Part shown: positions 34,142-42,226 of the stretch, piece after piece | Numbering within the stretch: the stretch's first letter is position 1 | How the letters are laid out: each line of letters opens with the position of its first letter | Assembly (NCBI GenBank): GCA_030445275.1 | Contig: JAUCSE010000089.1 | Coordinates: 117,309-181,308 of the forward strand | Direction of reading: 5' to 3' | DNA from: Mucilaginibacter sp. | GTDB taxonomy: Bacteria > Bacteroidota > Bacteroidia > Sphingobacteriales > Sphingobacteriaceae | DNA length: 64,000 bases | Translations under genes and position numbers: made by a program | Notes under the pieces: model-generated | Databases searched by the model: none | What the model was told of the DNA's origin: nothing | The model's input: the letters and a program-made list of their open reading frames with translations, nothing else

Positions 34142-35494
34142 TTATTTAATTTCCGATCCTCTTTGCTCCCTGAATCTGCTGAAAAACAGCAAAGCCAGCA
34201 GGCACAGTACAAATCCGCAAATGCCGTTGAGGCGCAGGCCATAGTCATTTCCCGGATCTTTACCATAAACGGTTAAAAAGGCAAACAGGGCTATACCCAA
34301 CGTTTGACCTAATTTTACAAACAGATATTTTACGGCGAAAAACATCCCTTCACTGTTTTCGCCGGTTCTTTTAGCGTCATTCTGGGCTATCTCGGCCAGT
34401 ATGGCATTGGGCAGTATACCCAGCGATGCTAACGGGAACGATGTGCTTAATACCAGGATATAAACCTGCGCCGTTGATGATAGCGGAAATTTCCCCAGGA
34501 AAAATATAGCTACAAAAATGAGGCTCAGTAAGCCAAACGAAAAAAGCATGATCGGTTTTTTACCTATCCTTTTCGATAGGTAATTGATGAGCGGATAAAA
34601 CGTAAGGGAAAACAGTACCATTATACCCATCAGCAAACCGCCCATTGACTCGGGTAGGCGAAGCAGTACAGTTACAAAAAACAACAACCCGCTTGATATG
34701 ATGCTGAGCGCCATATAGTACGAGAAATCAGAAATTAGGTAATATTTAAAATTACGGTTACTGAACGTTAGGCGAATGGCCGCCGCCAGGGGTAGGTGCG
34801 ATGGAACACTGTTGGAATATTTTTTTTCATCGATAGCAAAAACAGGTACCAGCATTACCAAACCAGCAAAAACACAAAGCCCGCAGATGGTATATTGAAC
34901 AGCCATATCCCTGTTGGCTGTATGAATAAGATGTTGCACCAGATCAGCATAGTTGTTGACCAAAGCTGATATGATGATACCGATTACAAAACCCACTTGT
35001 TGCAATGATGATAGTTTTACTTTTTCGGCAGCCGTATCAGCAAGTTCAGGCAGCAGGGCATTATACGGGATGATGTAGGCCGTAGCCCCCATAAAAAAAC
35101 AGATCAGGGTAGAGGTGAGCCATATGGCATTATTGATACTTTCGCCTTTAACCGGTGGGTAAAAAGTAAGCGTACAAAAGATAACCGCGGGTAAAATGGC
35201 CCATTTCATAAACGGGATACGCCGGCCTTTGGCATTGTTGCTCTTATCACTCAATAGGGCTATACACGGGTCAAAGATTGCGTCAATAAACCTGCCTGAA
35301 GCCGCGATAAGCGACATGATATTAAATATACCGAAAACAAGTAATTGAGGCACAAGCGGCATTAAACCGGCGTTGGATGGCGGCAAATAAAAGTAGGGCA
35401 GCATCACAATAATAATATTGGTCATGATACTCCAGCCTATCATTCCGCAGGCATAGGCAAGCTGTTTTGAAAATGGCAGTTTAGCAACAGGCAT
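34142..35494 (-). CDS. GPH-family (MFS) sugar:cation symporter
   Basis: 450 residues with twelve predicted membrane helices. The GPH pattern is visible: KLPFSKQLAYACGMIGWSI at the start, the DPCIALLSDKSNNAKGRRIPFMKWAILPA loop between helices 2 and 3, and PYNALLPELADTAAEKVKLSSLQQVGF. It would import a glycoside or sugar with Na+ or H+. The start chosen (MPVAKLPF) fits homologues; an ATG three codons earlier exists. No sugar enzyme is directly linked to it; the S41 gene follows 46 bases downstream. Confidence 0.88.
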   Translation of the reverse strand: MPVAKLPFSKQLAYACGMIGWSIMTNIIIVMLPYFYLPPSNAGLMPLVPQLLVFGIFNIMSLIAASGRFIDAIFDPCIALLSDKSNNAKGRRIPFMKWAILPAVIFCTLTFYPPVKGESINNAIWLTSTLICFFMGATAYIIPYNALLPELADTAAEKVKLSSLQQVGFVIGIIISALVNNYADLVQHLIHTANRDMAVQYTICGLCVFAGLVMLVPVFAIDEKKYSNSVPSHLPLAAAIRLTFSNRNFKYYLISDFSYYMALSIISSGLLFFVTVLLRLPESMGGLLMGIMVLFSLTFYPLINYLSKRIGKKPIMLFSFGLLSLIFVAIFFLGKFPLSSTAQVYILVLSTSFPLASLGILPNAILAEIAQNDAKRTGENSEGMFFAVKYLFVKLGQTLGIALFAFLTVYGKDPGNDYGLRLNGICGFVLCLLALLFFSRFREQRGSEIK

Positions 35495-35576
35495 TACCTG
35501 CAATATGCAAATATTAACGCCAATAAACAGGTGGATAACCTGCTAAATTTTCAACAGGTAATTATTGGAGCGTTTT

Positions 35577-36371
35577 TTACAATCCCGAATAATAATCATA
35601 ACCCTGTTCGGCCCAATAATCGCGGGGACGAGTGTTGCTAAAGCTGATACTGCCTATCCTTTTCAGATTTTTAATGCCATATTTAACCGGGATAATAAGC
35701 CGCAGGGGAGCCCCGTGTTTTGCGGGTAATGGCATTTCATTTACTTCATAAGCCAACAGGGTTTGCGGGTGCATAGCGCTTGGCATATCAATACCAACAT
35801 AATATTCCTTATCTGGCGTTTCCATACCCACATATTCCAGCTGTGTTTGATCATCAAGCTTATAATGGCTTATAAAATCGCTGAATTTAACCCCTCCCCA
35901 GTGCGATATCTGATCCCAGCCTTCCACACATTTAAAATCATAAATGATATCTGTTTTGGGTAAGGCCTTTATTTCATCAAGGGATATCTTCAATACTTCG
36001 CCCGATTGCTTTTTTACCTGCAAACTCCAGACGGCAACATCTATCTGCCCCTCAGAACCTATATCGCTGTTATGACGCACGTTTTTGGCAGCCATTTCCT
36101 TGGGATAGGTTTTAACCAGGTTGTTATTGCTAAAAAGTTGCCTTACTGCCAGCTCGGTTTTATTTAATGCCCTTCGCAAAGGTTTACGGGCTCCGGCCGT
36201 TATGCCTGCCACTTCCTCCGGCGAATTGTACAACCATTTCCAGCCACCATAAGCAGCCCCCGATAATACGATGAAACTGCTGAATGAAATAAAATTGCGC
36301 CTCGAGATCTTCTGATCAACGGTAAGCGGTTTTTTGGGCTTCTTAGGCTTTTTACTGAATGGGTTTTTCAT
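35577..36371 (-). CDS. Sulfite oxidase-like molybdopterin oxidoreductase (MsrP/YedY type)
   Basis: 264 residues. The N-terminus has a Lys/Pro-rich head and a twin-arginine motif SRRNFISFSSF with a hydrophobic segment (about 26-45), so it is exported by Tat and may stay anchored. The molybdenum-ligating cysteine is Cys148 in YDFKCVEGWDQISHWGGV, the hallmark of the sulfite oxidase fold; GAPLRLIIPVKYGIKNLKRI is typical of the family's end. The gene overlaps the upstream cytochrome b gene by 20 bases, so that b-type cytochrome is its likely electron partner, as MsrQ is for MsrP. MsrP repairs oxidised methionine; the substrate here is not proven. Confidence 0.88.
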   Translation of the reverse strand: MKNPFSKKPKKPKKPLTVDQKISRRNFISFSSFIVLSGAAYGGWKWLYNSPEEVAGITAGARKPLRRALNKTELAVRQLFSNNNLVKTYPKEMAAKNVRHNSDIGSEGQIDVAVWSLQVKKQSGEVLKISLDEIKALPKTDIIYDFKCVEGWDQISHWGGVKFSDFISHYKLDDQTQLEYVGMETPDKEYYVGIDMPSAMHPQTLLAYEVNEMPLPAKHGAPLRLIIPVKYGIKNLKRIGSISFSNTRPRDYWAEQGYDYYSGL

Positions 36372-37059
36372 CGCTTGGTGGGGTAGGTTCAATTATTGGT
36401 TGCGGTTTTTCATTCACCACTTCAAACCCGGATATAACCGATCTGAAATTATTCCATCCGGCCAGTATTACCTGTACAATGTGTATCACAAAGAAAAGTA
36501 CATAGCCAATAGTTAATGCAAAATGAAGTATGCGGGCAAAATGATAGCCTCCGCAAAACCAGGTTAAATAATAAAACTGCACCGGCTTGTAAATAGCCAA
36601 TCCGGTTATTAATGAGCCAAAGCCCATTACAATAATGGCTGTATAGGCAATACGCTGGGCCGCGTTGTATTTGTTTTGAGGCGGTGCCATTTTACGGATA
36701 TGCAAATCATGCAGCAATACTAGCCAGGCTTCTTTAAATGACTTTTTTTGAGGTACCAATTCGCGCCACTCACCCGATATCATCGTATACAATACATACA
36801 AAATGCCGTTCAATGCAAAAAACCACATAAACAAAAAGTGGAACGCCATACCCTCGGCCAGGCGATGGGATAAATGCAGCGTTTTATAAAACCACTCCGG
36901 GAAAAAGCTGAAATACGTATGCCCGAACAGGGTTATCTTATACTCATCATTGGCCCAGTAAATCAGCATCCCGCTCCATATCATAATGGTTAGTATCGGG
37001 AAATTTACCCAATGTGTCCACCGCATGGCTAATGGATGTTTTTCTTTGATCACTTTCAT
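36352..37059 (-). CDS. Cytochrome b561/formate dehydrogenase gamma-like membrane protein
   Basis: 235 residues with four to five predicted helices. Candidate heme-ligand histidines: HPLAMRWTHWVNFP near the start, HLSHRLAEGMAFHFLFMW, HFARILHFAL and GYVLFFVIHIVQ. It would pass quinone electrons through the inner membrane to the exported molybdoenzyme encoded by the overlapping downstream gene. The C-terminal tail is Pro/Glu-rich and cytoplasmic. Confidence 0.88.
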   Translation of the reverse strand: MKVIKEKHPLAMRWTHWVNFPILTIMIWSGMLIYWANDEYKITLFGHTYFSFFPEWFYKTLHLSHRLAEGMAFHFLFMWFFALNGILYVLYTMISGEWRELVPQKKSFKEAWLVLLHDLHIRKMAPPQNKYNAAQRIAYTAIIVMGFGSLITGLAIYKPVQFYYLTWFCGGYHFARILHFALTIGYVLFFVIHIVQVILAGWNNFRSVISGFEVVNEKPQPIIEPTPPSDEKPIQ

Positions 37060-37084
37060 ATTTATATACTATTTAAAACACTTT

Positions 37085-37112
37085 TGACCGGCAATAATTA
37101 TGCTGCCGGTCA
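37085..37112 (-). terminator. Hairpin between the DUF1223 and cytochrome b genes
   Basis: TGACCGGCA and TGCCGGTCA are perfect 9-base arms with a 10-base loop; on the minus strand AAAAGTGTTTT follows. It may end or weaken transcription coming from the DUF1223 gene before the cytochrome b gene at 37059. Confidence 0.5.
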
Positions 37113-37146
37113 TCAATGCTGTTAATAGAAACACCTGTCGGCAGTT

Positions 37147-37950
37147 TTATCTGCTGGCATTAACAGATGTGCCAAATTCAGATTTCGCGGCAGTCAAAAT
37201 TGCACCGTTAGTCTTGTTTTGCACAAAGCCTATCACTTCCCAACCCTGGGTATTAAAGCCTTCTGGTAAAGCAATGGAGGCATTACCATTACCCCCTGTT
37301 AAGGATTGGCTCTGTATTTTACGCACAATTTGAACATGCGATAGCGTATGTCCGCCGTTTTCGCCGCGTTCAACTTTTGTTTGGGCAGCTTTTTGCACCA
37401 GGGCCAAAAGCAAGGTGCTATTTTTATCAACTCCATCAGTCCTGTACGTTACAGTAACCTGGTTGTGATCCTTTTGAGCATTAAGCGTTAATGTAGCAGC
37501 AGGGTTTGCCCGCAGCCCGGCGGTAATGGCATTCCGCAGTGTGCCTTCTTCCGAACCAACAAACTCCTTTTTTCCGTTCACCACAATCTGAGGGGTATAA
37601 ACCGATTTCAGGTTTAACCAGCTGGCGTACTCATTTTGACGTTTTGAATAATCGGCACTGCTAAAAACATCCTTCCAGCCCAGGCGGTTCCAGTAATCAA
37701 CATGAAAAGCCAGTATGTAAACCGGCTTATCCTTATTTTCTTTTTGTATCCGGGCCACCAGTTCATCCGCCGATGGGCAGCTTGAACAACCTTCTGAGGT
37801 AAAAAGCTCCACAACGGCAAAACCCTTGCCATCGGCCTTTACACTTTCCTTTTTTAGGGCAATCTTATCCTTATGATTAATAAAGGATGCCAAAATTATT
37901 ACTGCAAGAGCAAAGCTTGCGGTAAGGGCAAATATTTTAATTGATTTCAT
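37147..37950 (-). CDS. DUF1223 thioredoxin-like exported protein
   Basis: 267 residues with a signal or anchor (IFALTASFALAVIILASF). The thioredoxin-like core starts VVELFTSEGCSSCPSADELV with a CxxC (Cys-Ser-Ser-Cys), then VYILAFHVDYWNRLGWKD, and VYTPQIVVNGKKEFVGS with the cis-Pro. The C-terminal part is a beta domain. Function is unknown beyond a probable thiol-disulfide role outside the cytoplasm. Its promoter region carries the same bipartite ECF element as the sigma factor gene on the other strand, so it is very probably under control of that sigma factor. Confidence 0.9.
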   Translation of the reverse strand: MKSIKIFALTASFALAVIILASFINHKDKIALKKESVKADGKGFAVVELFTSEGCSSCPSADELVARIQKENKDKPVYILAFHVDYWNRLGWKDVFSSADYSKRQNEYASWLNLKSVYTPQIVVNGKKEFVGSEEGTLRNAITAGLRANPAATLTLNAQKDHNQVTVTYRTDGVDKNSTLLLALVQKAAQTKVERGENGGHTLSHVQIVRKIQSQSLTGGNGNASIALPEGFNTQGWEVIGFVQNKTNGAILTAAKSEFGTSVNASR

Positions 37951-37979
37951 ATTTCTTGTTTGATATACGTTTTTACAGC

Positions 37980-38009
37980 TTAGTCGGCCTTAACCGGATA
38001 TCCTTACAA
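37980..38009 (-). promoter_or_regulatory. ECF sigma promoter, copy 1 (DUF1223 gene)
   Basis: On the minus strand TTGTAAGG (38009-38002), 15 bases, CGACTAA (37986-37980); the start codon is 29 bases further at 37950. Identical core and spacer length to the copies at 38132, 39046 and 39634. Confidence 0.85.
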
Positions 38010-38131
38010 TAAATTTTATATTTTTCCCTCAGGCGATGGGGGCTACTTAAATTAAGTATAATCGGTTGGGTATATGTAAATTTAACTAATAAATGATGCA
38101 GTATCACCATATGGTAGCAAGCATTTATTTT

Positions 38132-38161
38132 TTGTAAGGATTTATGCCTGGCAACGACTAA
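38132..38161 (+). promoter_or_regulatory. ECF sigma promoter, copy 2 (sigma factor gene)
   Basis: TTGTAAGG (38132-38139), 15 bases, CGACTAA (38155-38161), 22 bases before the sigma factor start. It implies that the sigma factor transcribes its own gene. Confidence 0.85.
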
Positions 38162-38183
38162 AGGATTATGAATAACACAATTA

Positions 38184-38756
38184 ATGGCAACTGAAAATAG
38201 TTTATTGAATCCTCATGACTGGGTAAGGGCGCATGCCGATTACTTATATGCATATGCGCTATCGCGCATTAATAATGAAGAACAGGCCAAAGATCTGGTG
38301 CAGGATACTTTTTTGGCTGCATTGCAAAAAGTGGCAGGTTTTGAGGGCAAAAGCTCTGAGCGTACCTGGCTAACAGCTATCCTGAAAAATAAGATAATTG
38401 ATATTTACCGGAAAAAATCATCCGGGTTGGGAAACAAGGAAGAGAAACAGGCTGAAGATGAGCAACGGGATTTTTTTGAGGAGGATAACGGGCACTGGAC
38501 CGAAGCGCACAGCCCACAACCATTTGGCACTGAAGATCATGACCCGCTTAGGGGGAAGGAGTTTAATAGCATACTGCAAAAGTGCATGCAAAAATTACCT
38601 GCCCTGTGGATGTCTGTTTTTACTATGAAACATATGGACGATGCCGCTACCGAATTTATTTGTAGCGAACTCAAGGTTAGTCAGGCCAACTTTTGGGTAA
38701 TTATTCACCGGGCCAAGCTTAACCTGCGGGCTTGTCTTCAAAAAAACTGGATCTAA
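38184..38756 (+). CDS. ECF-type RNA polymerase sigma factor
   Basis: 190 residues. Region 2 is DYLYAYALSRINNEEQAKDLVQDTFLAAL (core and -10 binding), ending RTWLTAILKNKIIDIYRKK. An acidic linker with EEKQAEDEQRDFFEEDN follows, then region 4 (LPALWMSVFTMKHMDDAATEFICSELKVSQANFWVIIHRAKLNLR) with the -35-binding helix. It is followed by a zinc-type anti-sigma gene, and a perfect copy of the shared promoter stands in front of it. The ATG at 38184 fits homologues; an earlier ATG at 38168 is in another frame. Confidence 0.93.
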   Translation: MATENSLLNPHDWVRAHADYLYAYALSRINNEEQAKDLVQDTFLAALQKVAGFEGKSSERTWLTAILKNKIIDIYRKKSSGLGNKEEKQAEDEQRDFFEEDNGHWTEAHSPQPFGTEDHDPLRGKEFNSILQKCMQKLPALWMSVFTMKHMDDAATEFICSELKVSQANFWVIIHRAKLNLRACLQKNWI

Positions 38757-38767
38757 AAACCCGAGCT

Positions 38768-39043
38768 ATGAGTTACTTTAAAAAAGTTATATACAATTGC
38801 AAACAGGCCACCCTGCTGATCGAGAAAAAACAGATTAAACCCCTGAGTTTTCGCGAAACGATAGAACTAAGGATACACCTGGCCGGTTGCTCCATGTGCC
38901 AGCTATATAAAAAACAAAGTCATGTAATCAATATTATGGTTCAGCAGCTTTTTCACGATTCGATGCAAACAACCGTTACACTCGACGATGATTTTAAAAA
39001 GGAATTGCAGGATCGTATTGAAGAGGAATTAAATAAAAATTAA
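38768..39043 (+). CDS. Zinc-type anti-sigma factor without membrane segment
   Basis: 91 residues from the ATG at 38768, 11 bases after the sigma factor stop; the frame is open upstream into the sigma gene. HLAGCSMC gives the HxxxCxxC part of the zf-HC2/ZAS motif, with Cys11 (YNCKQA) as a further possible ligand. There is no membrane helix, so it is a soluble ZAS protein that could release the sigma factor when its zinc-thiol site is oxidised or metal-exchanged (known for the family, inferred here). Confidence 0.85.
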   Translation: MSYFKKVIYNCKQATLLIEKKQIKPLSFRETIELRIHLAGCSMCQLYKKQSHVINIMVQQLFHDSMQTTVTLDDDFKKELQDRIEEELNKN

Positions 39044-39045
39044 GC

Positions 39046-39074
39046 TGTAAGGTTTCAATGCATGCCGCGACTAA
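39046..39074 (+). promoter_or_regulatory. ECF sigma promoter, copy 3 (DoxX gene)
   Basis: TGTAAGG (39046-39052), 15 bases, CGACTAA (39068-39074), just after the anti-sigma stop codon and 40 bases before the DoxX start. Confidence 0.85.
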
Positions 39075-39114
39075 TTGATATTATCAATAGTTAATCATGT
39101 AATTAAACCACAAA

Positions 39115-39594
39115 ATGATCAATGAAATTTTCTCTTCATCAAAAAATAATTACCTGGGCTGGGCACCACTATTCTTACGCCTCATTATCGGTTATGGCTT
39201 TATGGCTCATGGTTGGGTAAAGTTAAGCAGGGGGCCAGCAGGCTTTGAGAAGCTGCTTGCTCAAACCGGAGTTCCATTTCCGCATATTACCTCCTGGATT
39301 TCGCCCTTAATTGAATTATTTGGTGGTGTGGCAATTTTATTAGGTGTGTTTGTAAGTATAGTTGCCATTCCGCTTATTTTCACCATGCTTGTTGCCATGT
39401 TTACCATTCAAATTAATTATGGCTTCAGTTCTGTTAAAACGATAGGCTTAACACCACATGGCCCATTATTCGGTCCTCCCGGGTATGAAATAAACTTATT
39501 ATACATTGCAGGCTTGCTCTCCCTTATGTTTACCGGTGCGGGTATATTTTCTATTGACCATCTGATCATTAATAGAAAAGGGAAGCTAAAATAA
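39115..39594 (+). CDS. DoxX family membrane protein
   Basis: 159 residues, four predicted helices: LFLRLIIGYGFMAHGWVKL, WISPLIELFGGVAILLGVF, AIPLIFTMLVAMFTIQ and LLYIAGLLSLMFTGAGIFSI. The first-helix motif LRxxxGxxFxxHGxxK is the DoxX signature. DoxX-like proteins sit in the inner membrane and take part in redox stress responses with thiol partners in several bacteria. It has its own copy of the ECF promoter. Confidence 0.9.
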   Translation: MINEIFSSSKNNYLGWAPLFLRLIIGYGFMAHGWVKLSRGPAGFEKLLAQTGVPFPHITSWISPLIELFGGVAILLGVFVSIVAIPLIFTMLVAMFTIQINYGFSSVKTIGLTPHGPLFGPPGYEINLLYIAGLLSLMFTGAGIFSIDHLIINRKGKLK

Positions 39595-39633
39595 CGACCG
39601 CATTGAAGCCCCGTTAAATAAAATTAAAATACT

Positions 39634-39663
39634 TTGTAAGGTTTACCTAACCTGCCCGACTAA
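39634..39663 (+). promoter_or_regulatory. ECF sigma promoter, copy 4 (Lys/Met-repeat peptide gene)
   Basis: TTGTAAGG (39634-39641), 15 bases, CGACTAA (39657-39663), 49 bases before the ATG at 39713. Confidence 0.85.
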
Positions 39664-39712
39664 GGTTTAAATGTTAATAAGAACCACACATTTAAAACTA
39701 AAAATCAAAAGT

Positions 39713-39988
39713 ATGAAATCAATTATCGCAGGCGCTTTAGCCGCAGGTTTAGTAGCTGTATGTTTATCTGTAAATGTACAAGCCAAATCATTATCTCCAG
39801 TTTCAACAGTAGTATCCACTACAGCAGTAAGTGATACCGGCAAAATGGACAAAATGTCAAAAGGTAAAATGGATAAGATGAGCAAAATGGACAAGAAGAA
39901 AGAGGACAAGATGGATAAAATGTCTAAAAGTAAAATGGACAAAATGGGTAAGAAGAAGATGGCAAAAGAGCCAGAAAGCAAAATGTAA
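39713..39988 (+). CDS. Secreted Lys/Met repeat peptide (MxKDx-repeat-like)
   Basis: 91 residues from the ATG that begins a signal peptide (MKSIIAGALAAGLVAVCLSV, cut near VQA-KS). The last 52 or so residues are built from K-M-D-K-M-S-K units with about 19 Lys and 11 Met and no Cys or His. It resembles the small proteins annotated as pentapeptide MXKDX repeat proteins, whose role is unknown. Position between DoxX and an exported peroxiredoxin, with an ECF promoter and its own terminator, suggests a periplasmic stress protein that could be a methionine sink for oxidants or bind soft metals (inference). Confidence 0.82.
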   Translation: MKSIIAGALAAGLVAVCLSVNVQAKSLSPVSTVVSTTAVSDTGKMDKMSKGKMDKMSKMDKKKEDKMDKMSKSKMDKMGKKKMAKEPESKM

Positions 39989-40008
39989 GTTGTTTTTTGT
40001 TTTGACCA

Positions 40009-40035
40009 GGAGGGAGCCTACACTCCCTCTTTTTA
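40009..40035 (+). terminator. Intrinsic terminator of the repeat-peptide gene
   Basis: GAGGGAG, CCTACA, CTCCCTC followed by TTTTTATTT, 21 bases after the stop codon. It isolates the peptide gene from the peroxiredoxin gene. Confidence 0.85.
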
Positions 40036-40072
40036 TTTAACCCTGTCTGATAATGTTTAACCTATTAATTTT

Positions 40073-40651
40073 ATGAAAAAGTATTTATTAATCATGGCAA
40101 TTGCCTTTACCTGCTTACAGGCATCGGCACAAACCGGTCTTACCAAGGGCGAGGAGGCTCCGGTGTTTAGTGCAAAGGATAATGCCGGCAAAACCGTTGA
40201 TTTGAAAACCCTGCTCAAATCGCACAAATCAGTAGTGTTGCTTTTTTATCGGGGTGAGTGGTGCCCTTATTGCAATAAACATCTGCAGCAATTACAGGAT
40301 TCATTGCAACTGTTAACGGCTAAAGGAGCCTACGTAATTGCCGTTACCCCCGAAACCAGCGAGGGTATCAGCAAAACCATCCAGAAAACACATGCCTCGT
40401 TTTCTATCATCCAGGATAAAGGCTACCAAATCATGAAAGATTATAAGGTAAATTATGTATTGGATGATGCCACCGTGGCCAAATACAAAACCTATGGCCT
40501 GGATCTGAACAAAAGCAACGGCAATACCGATCACGTACTGCCAGTACCGGCCACTTATATAATTAATCAATCAGGCAAAATAGCCTTCGTTCATTTTAAT
40601 AAGGATTATACCAAAAGGGCCTCGGTGAGGGATATGCTGCAGGTGTTGTAG
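40073..40651 (+). CDS. Exported peroxiredoxin-like (AhpC/TSA) protein
   Basis: 192 residues with an SPI signal (MKKYLLIMAIAFTCLQASAQ). The redoxin core has VVLLFYRGEWCPYCNKHLQQL, that is RGxWCPYC, with the CxxC of the peroxiredoxin-like family 2 and the conserved Arg/Trp. It would reduce peroxides or disulfides in the periplasm. It lies 85 bases after the repeat-peptide gene but behind a terminator; no copy of the ECF promoter was found directly in front of it, so membership of the regulon rests on read-through or position. Confidence 0.88.
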   Translation: MKKYLLIMAIAFTCLQASAQTGLTKGEEAPVFSAKDNAGKTVDLKTLLKSHKSVVLLFYRGEWCPYCNKHLQQLQDSLQLLTAKGAYVIAVTPETSEGISKTIQKTHASFSIIQDKGYQIMKDYKVNYVLDDATVAKYKTYGLDLNKSNGNTDHVLPVPATYIINQSGKIAFVHFNKDYTKRASVRDMLQVL

Positions 40652-40658
40652 CCTTTCC

Positions 40659-40741
40659 TTGTCATTCTGAACGTAGTGAAGAATCTATTTTGCGGCATGC
40701 AAACTCACGAATAGATCCTTCACTACGTTCAGGATGACAAA
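40659..40741. repeat. Palindromic repeat, family B, copy 4
   Basis: Left arm TTGTCATTCTGAACGTAGTG, right arm CACTACGTTCAGGATGACAA, centre rich in GCATGC. It lies between the convergent peroxiredoxin and modC genes. Confidence 0.9.
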
Positions 40742-40757
40742 GTGGATTAGAATAACT

Positions 40758-41372
40758 CTAAAACTCCATTTCCCCATCAGCCCAGCCTTCCAATTCCTGT
40801 GCGTTGTGGCTTGCAATCAGGGTGGTTGTCCCCAATTCCTTTAAAAGGATTTTTAATCCGGTTATCAGTTCTGTTTTCATTTTAAGGTCGAGGGCCGAAA
40901 AGGGTTCGTCCATTAAAAGCAGTTTGGGTTTAGTGGCCAGGGCTCTTAATATGGCCAGGCGCTGCTGCTGTCCGCCAGATAAATGATCCGGTTTATGTTG
41001 GGTTAATGTATCCAACTTACCCAACAGCAGTAATTGTTTTATCCAGGCCTCGTCGGTAGTGGCATATTCCAGTTGTTGTTTAACCGTCATGTTAGGAAAC
41101 AGGGCATATTGCTGAAAAACAAAACCGGTATTCCTTTTTTGAGTTGGCAGGTTAATCTTTGCTTCGGCATCAAACCAGGCGATCCCATTAACTACTATAG
41201 TGCCTTTTTCGGGAGTTATTAAACCCGCCAACACTTTCAGAAAAGTAGTTTTCCCTGAGCCTGAAGGGCCATATAGCTTGGTTATGCTACCGGGTGCAAA
41301 CTGCTTGTTAATCTGCAATACCTGCTGACCGCTATAGGCCTTCAATTTTTTTTCTATGGCTATGCTGATCAT
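40758..41372 (-). CDS. modC: Molybdate ABC transporter ATP-binding protein
   Basis: 204 residues. Walker A GPSGSGKTT, Q-loop VFQQYALFPNMT, signature LSGGQQQR, Walker B LLLMDEPFSAL and switch ASHNAQE. The protein ends right after the ATPase domain and lacks the C-terminal Mop/TOBE molybdate-binding domain that gives classical ModC about 350 residues. The start overlaps the modB stop by four bases. It powers import of molybdate for the molybdoenzymes encoded at 12.8-16.6 kb and 35.6 kb. Confidence 0.92.
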   Translation of the reverse strand: MISIAIEKKLKAYSGQQVLQINKQFAPGSITKLYGPSGSGKTTFLKVLAGLITPEKGTIVVNGIAWFDAEAKINLPTQKRNTGFVFQQYALFPNMTVKQQLEYATTDEAWIKQLLLLGKLDTLTQHKPDHLSGGQQQRLAILRALATKPKLLLMDEPFSALDLKMKTELITGLKILLKELGTTTLIASHNAQELEGWADGEMEF

Positions 41373-42040
41373 TCTAACGAGGTTTTTGCCTGGTATTTAT
41401 TAAACACAAAAACAGCTATTACCAGTACAAACGTAATGGAAAATAAAACGAGCGAATAGTTATTAGCCATCGCGTAATCCTGCGCCTCAACCGAATCATA
41501 TACAGCAAGGGAAGCTACCCGGGTTATGCCTGGTATATTACCCCCTATCATCAATACTACGCCAAACTCGCCTAAAGTATGGGCAAAAGTGAGTACTGTG
41601 GCTGTTAACAGTGATGGTTTAATGTTGGGCAGCAAAACACTTTTAAAAGTTTGCCATTCTGTTTTTCCCAGGGTATATGATGCCTCTGAAAGCGCTTTGG
41701 GCAATTGCTGCAATGCCGATTTTACCGGGCCTATCATAAACGGCATGCTGTAAATAACCGATGCCAGCACCAGGCCCTGAAAGGAGAATACAAACTGAAC
41801 ATCAAATGTTTCCTGTAGCCATTTGCCCAGGCCATGCTTCGGACTAAATGCCAGCAGCAAATAAAAGCCCAGCACCGATGGCGGCAATACCAGGGGCATG
41901 GTAATAATGGCCTCAATAATGATCTTAAAAAATGATTTCCCTCGCGAAAGCCACCAGGCAAACGGTAGCCCGATCACCAACAGTATTAGGGTAGTAATAC
42001 CTGCTAATTTTAACGTAAGCCAAATTGGTGTAAGATCCAT
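41369..42040 (-). CDS. modB: Molybdate ABC transporter permease
   Basis: 223 residues with five or six helices. The EAA loop is SEASYTLGKTEWQTFKSVLLPNIKPS; FAHTLGEFGVVLMIGGNIPG is the conserved ModB/CysT end with the GEFG motif. It forms the membrane channel for molybdate. It overlaps modC; modA is upstream, separated by 186 bases that contain a palindromic repeat. Confidence 0.93.
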   Translation of the reverse strand: MDLTPIWLTLKLAGITTLILLVIGLPFAWWLSRGKSFFKIIIEAIITMPLVLPPSVLGFYLLLAFSPKHGLGKWLQETFDVQFVFSFQGLVLASVIYSMPFMIGPVKSALQQLPKALSEASYTLGKTEWQTFKSVLLPNIKPSLLTATVLTFAHTLGEFGVVLMIGGNIPGITRVASLAVYDSVEAQDYAMANNYSLVLFSITFVLVIAVFVFNKYQAKTSLE

Positions 42041-42075
42041 TGGTAATATAAATACGTTTATTTATTCAATCGCTC

Positions 42076-42173
42076 ATGTCATTTCGAACGAGGAACGAGG
42101 AGAAATCTTATAAAGCATACCAAGCGAACATTGCAGGTCATATAAGATTTCTCGCTATCGCTCGAAATGACAT
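42076..42173. repeat. Palindromic repeat, family D (ATGTCATTTCGA), copy 1
   Basis: ATGTCATTTCGA at 42076 and TCGAAATGACAT ending at 42173, with AGAAATCTTATA / TATAAGATTTCT as inner arms. It splits modA from modBC. A second, longer member lies at 55930. Confidence 0.88.
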
Positions 42174-42226
42174 CTGTTTTTTATAAAGATTTGTTCTTTA
42201 TAATTTCATTCATCAAATATGTACGT

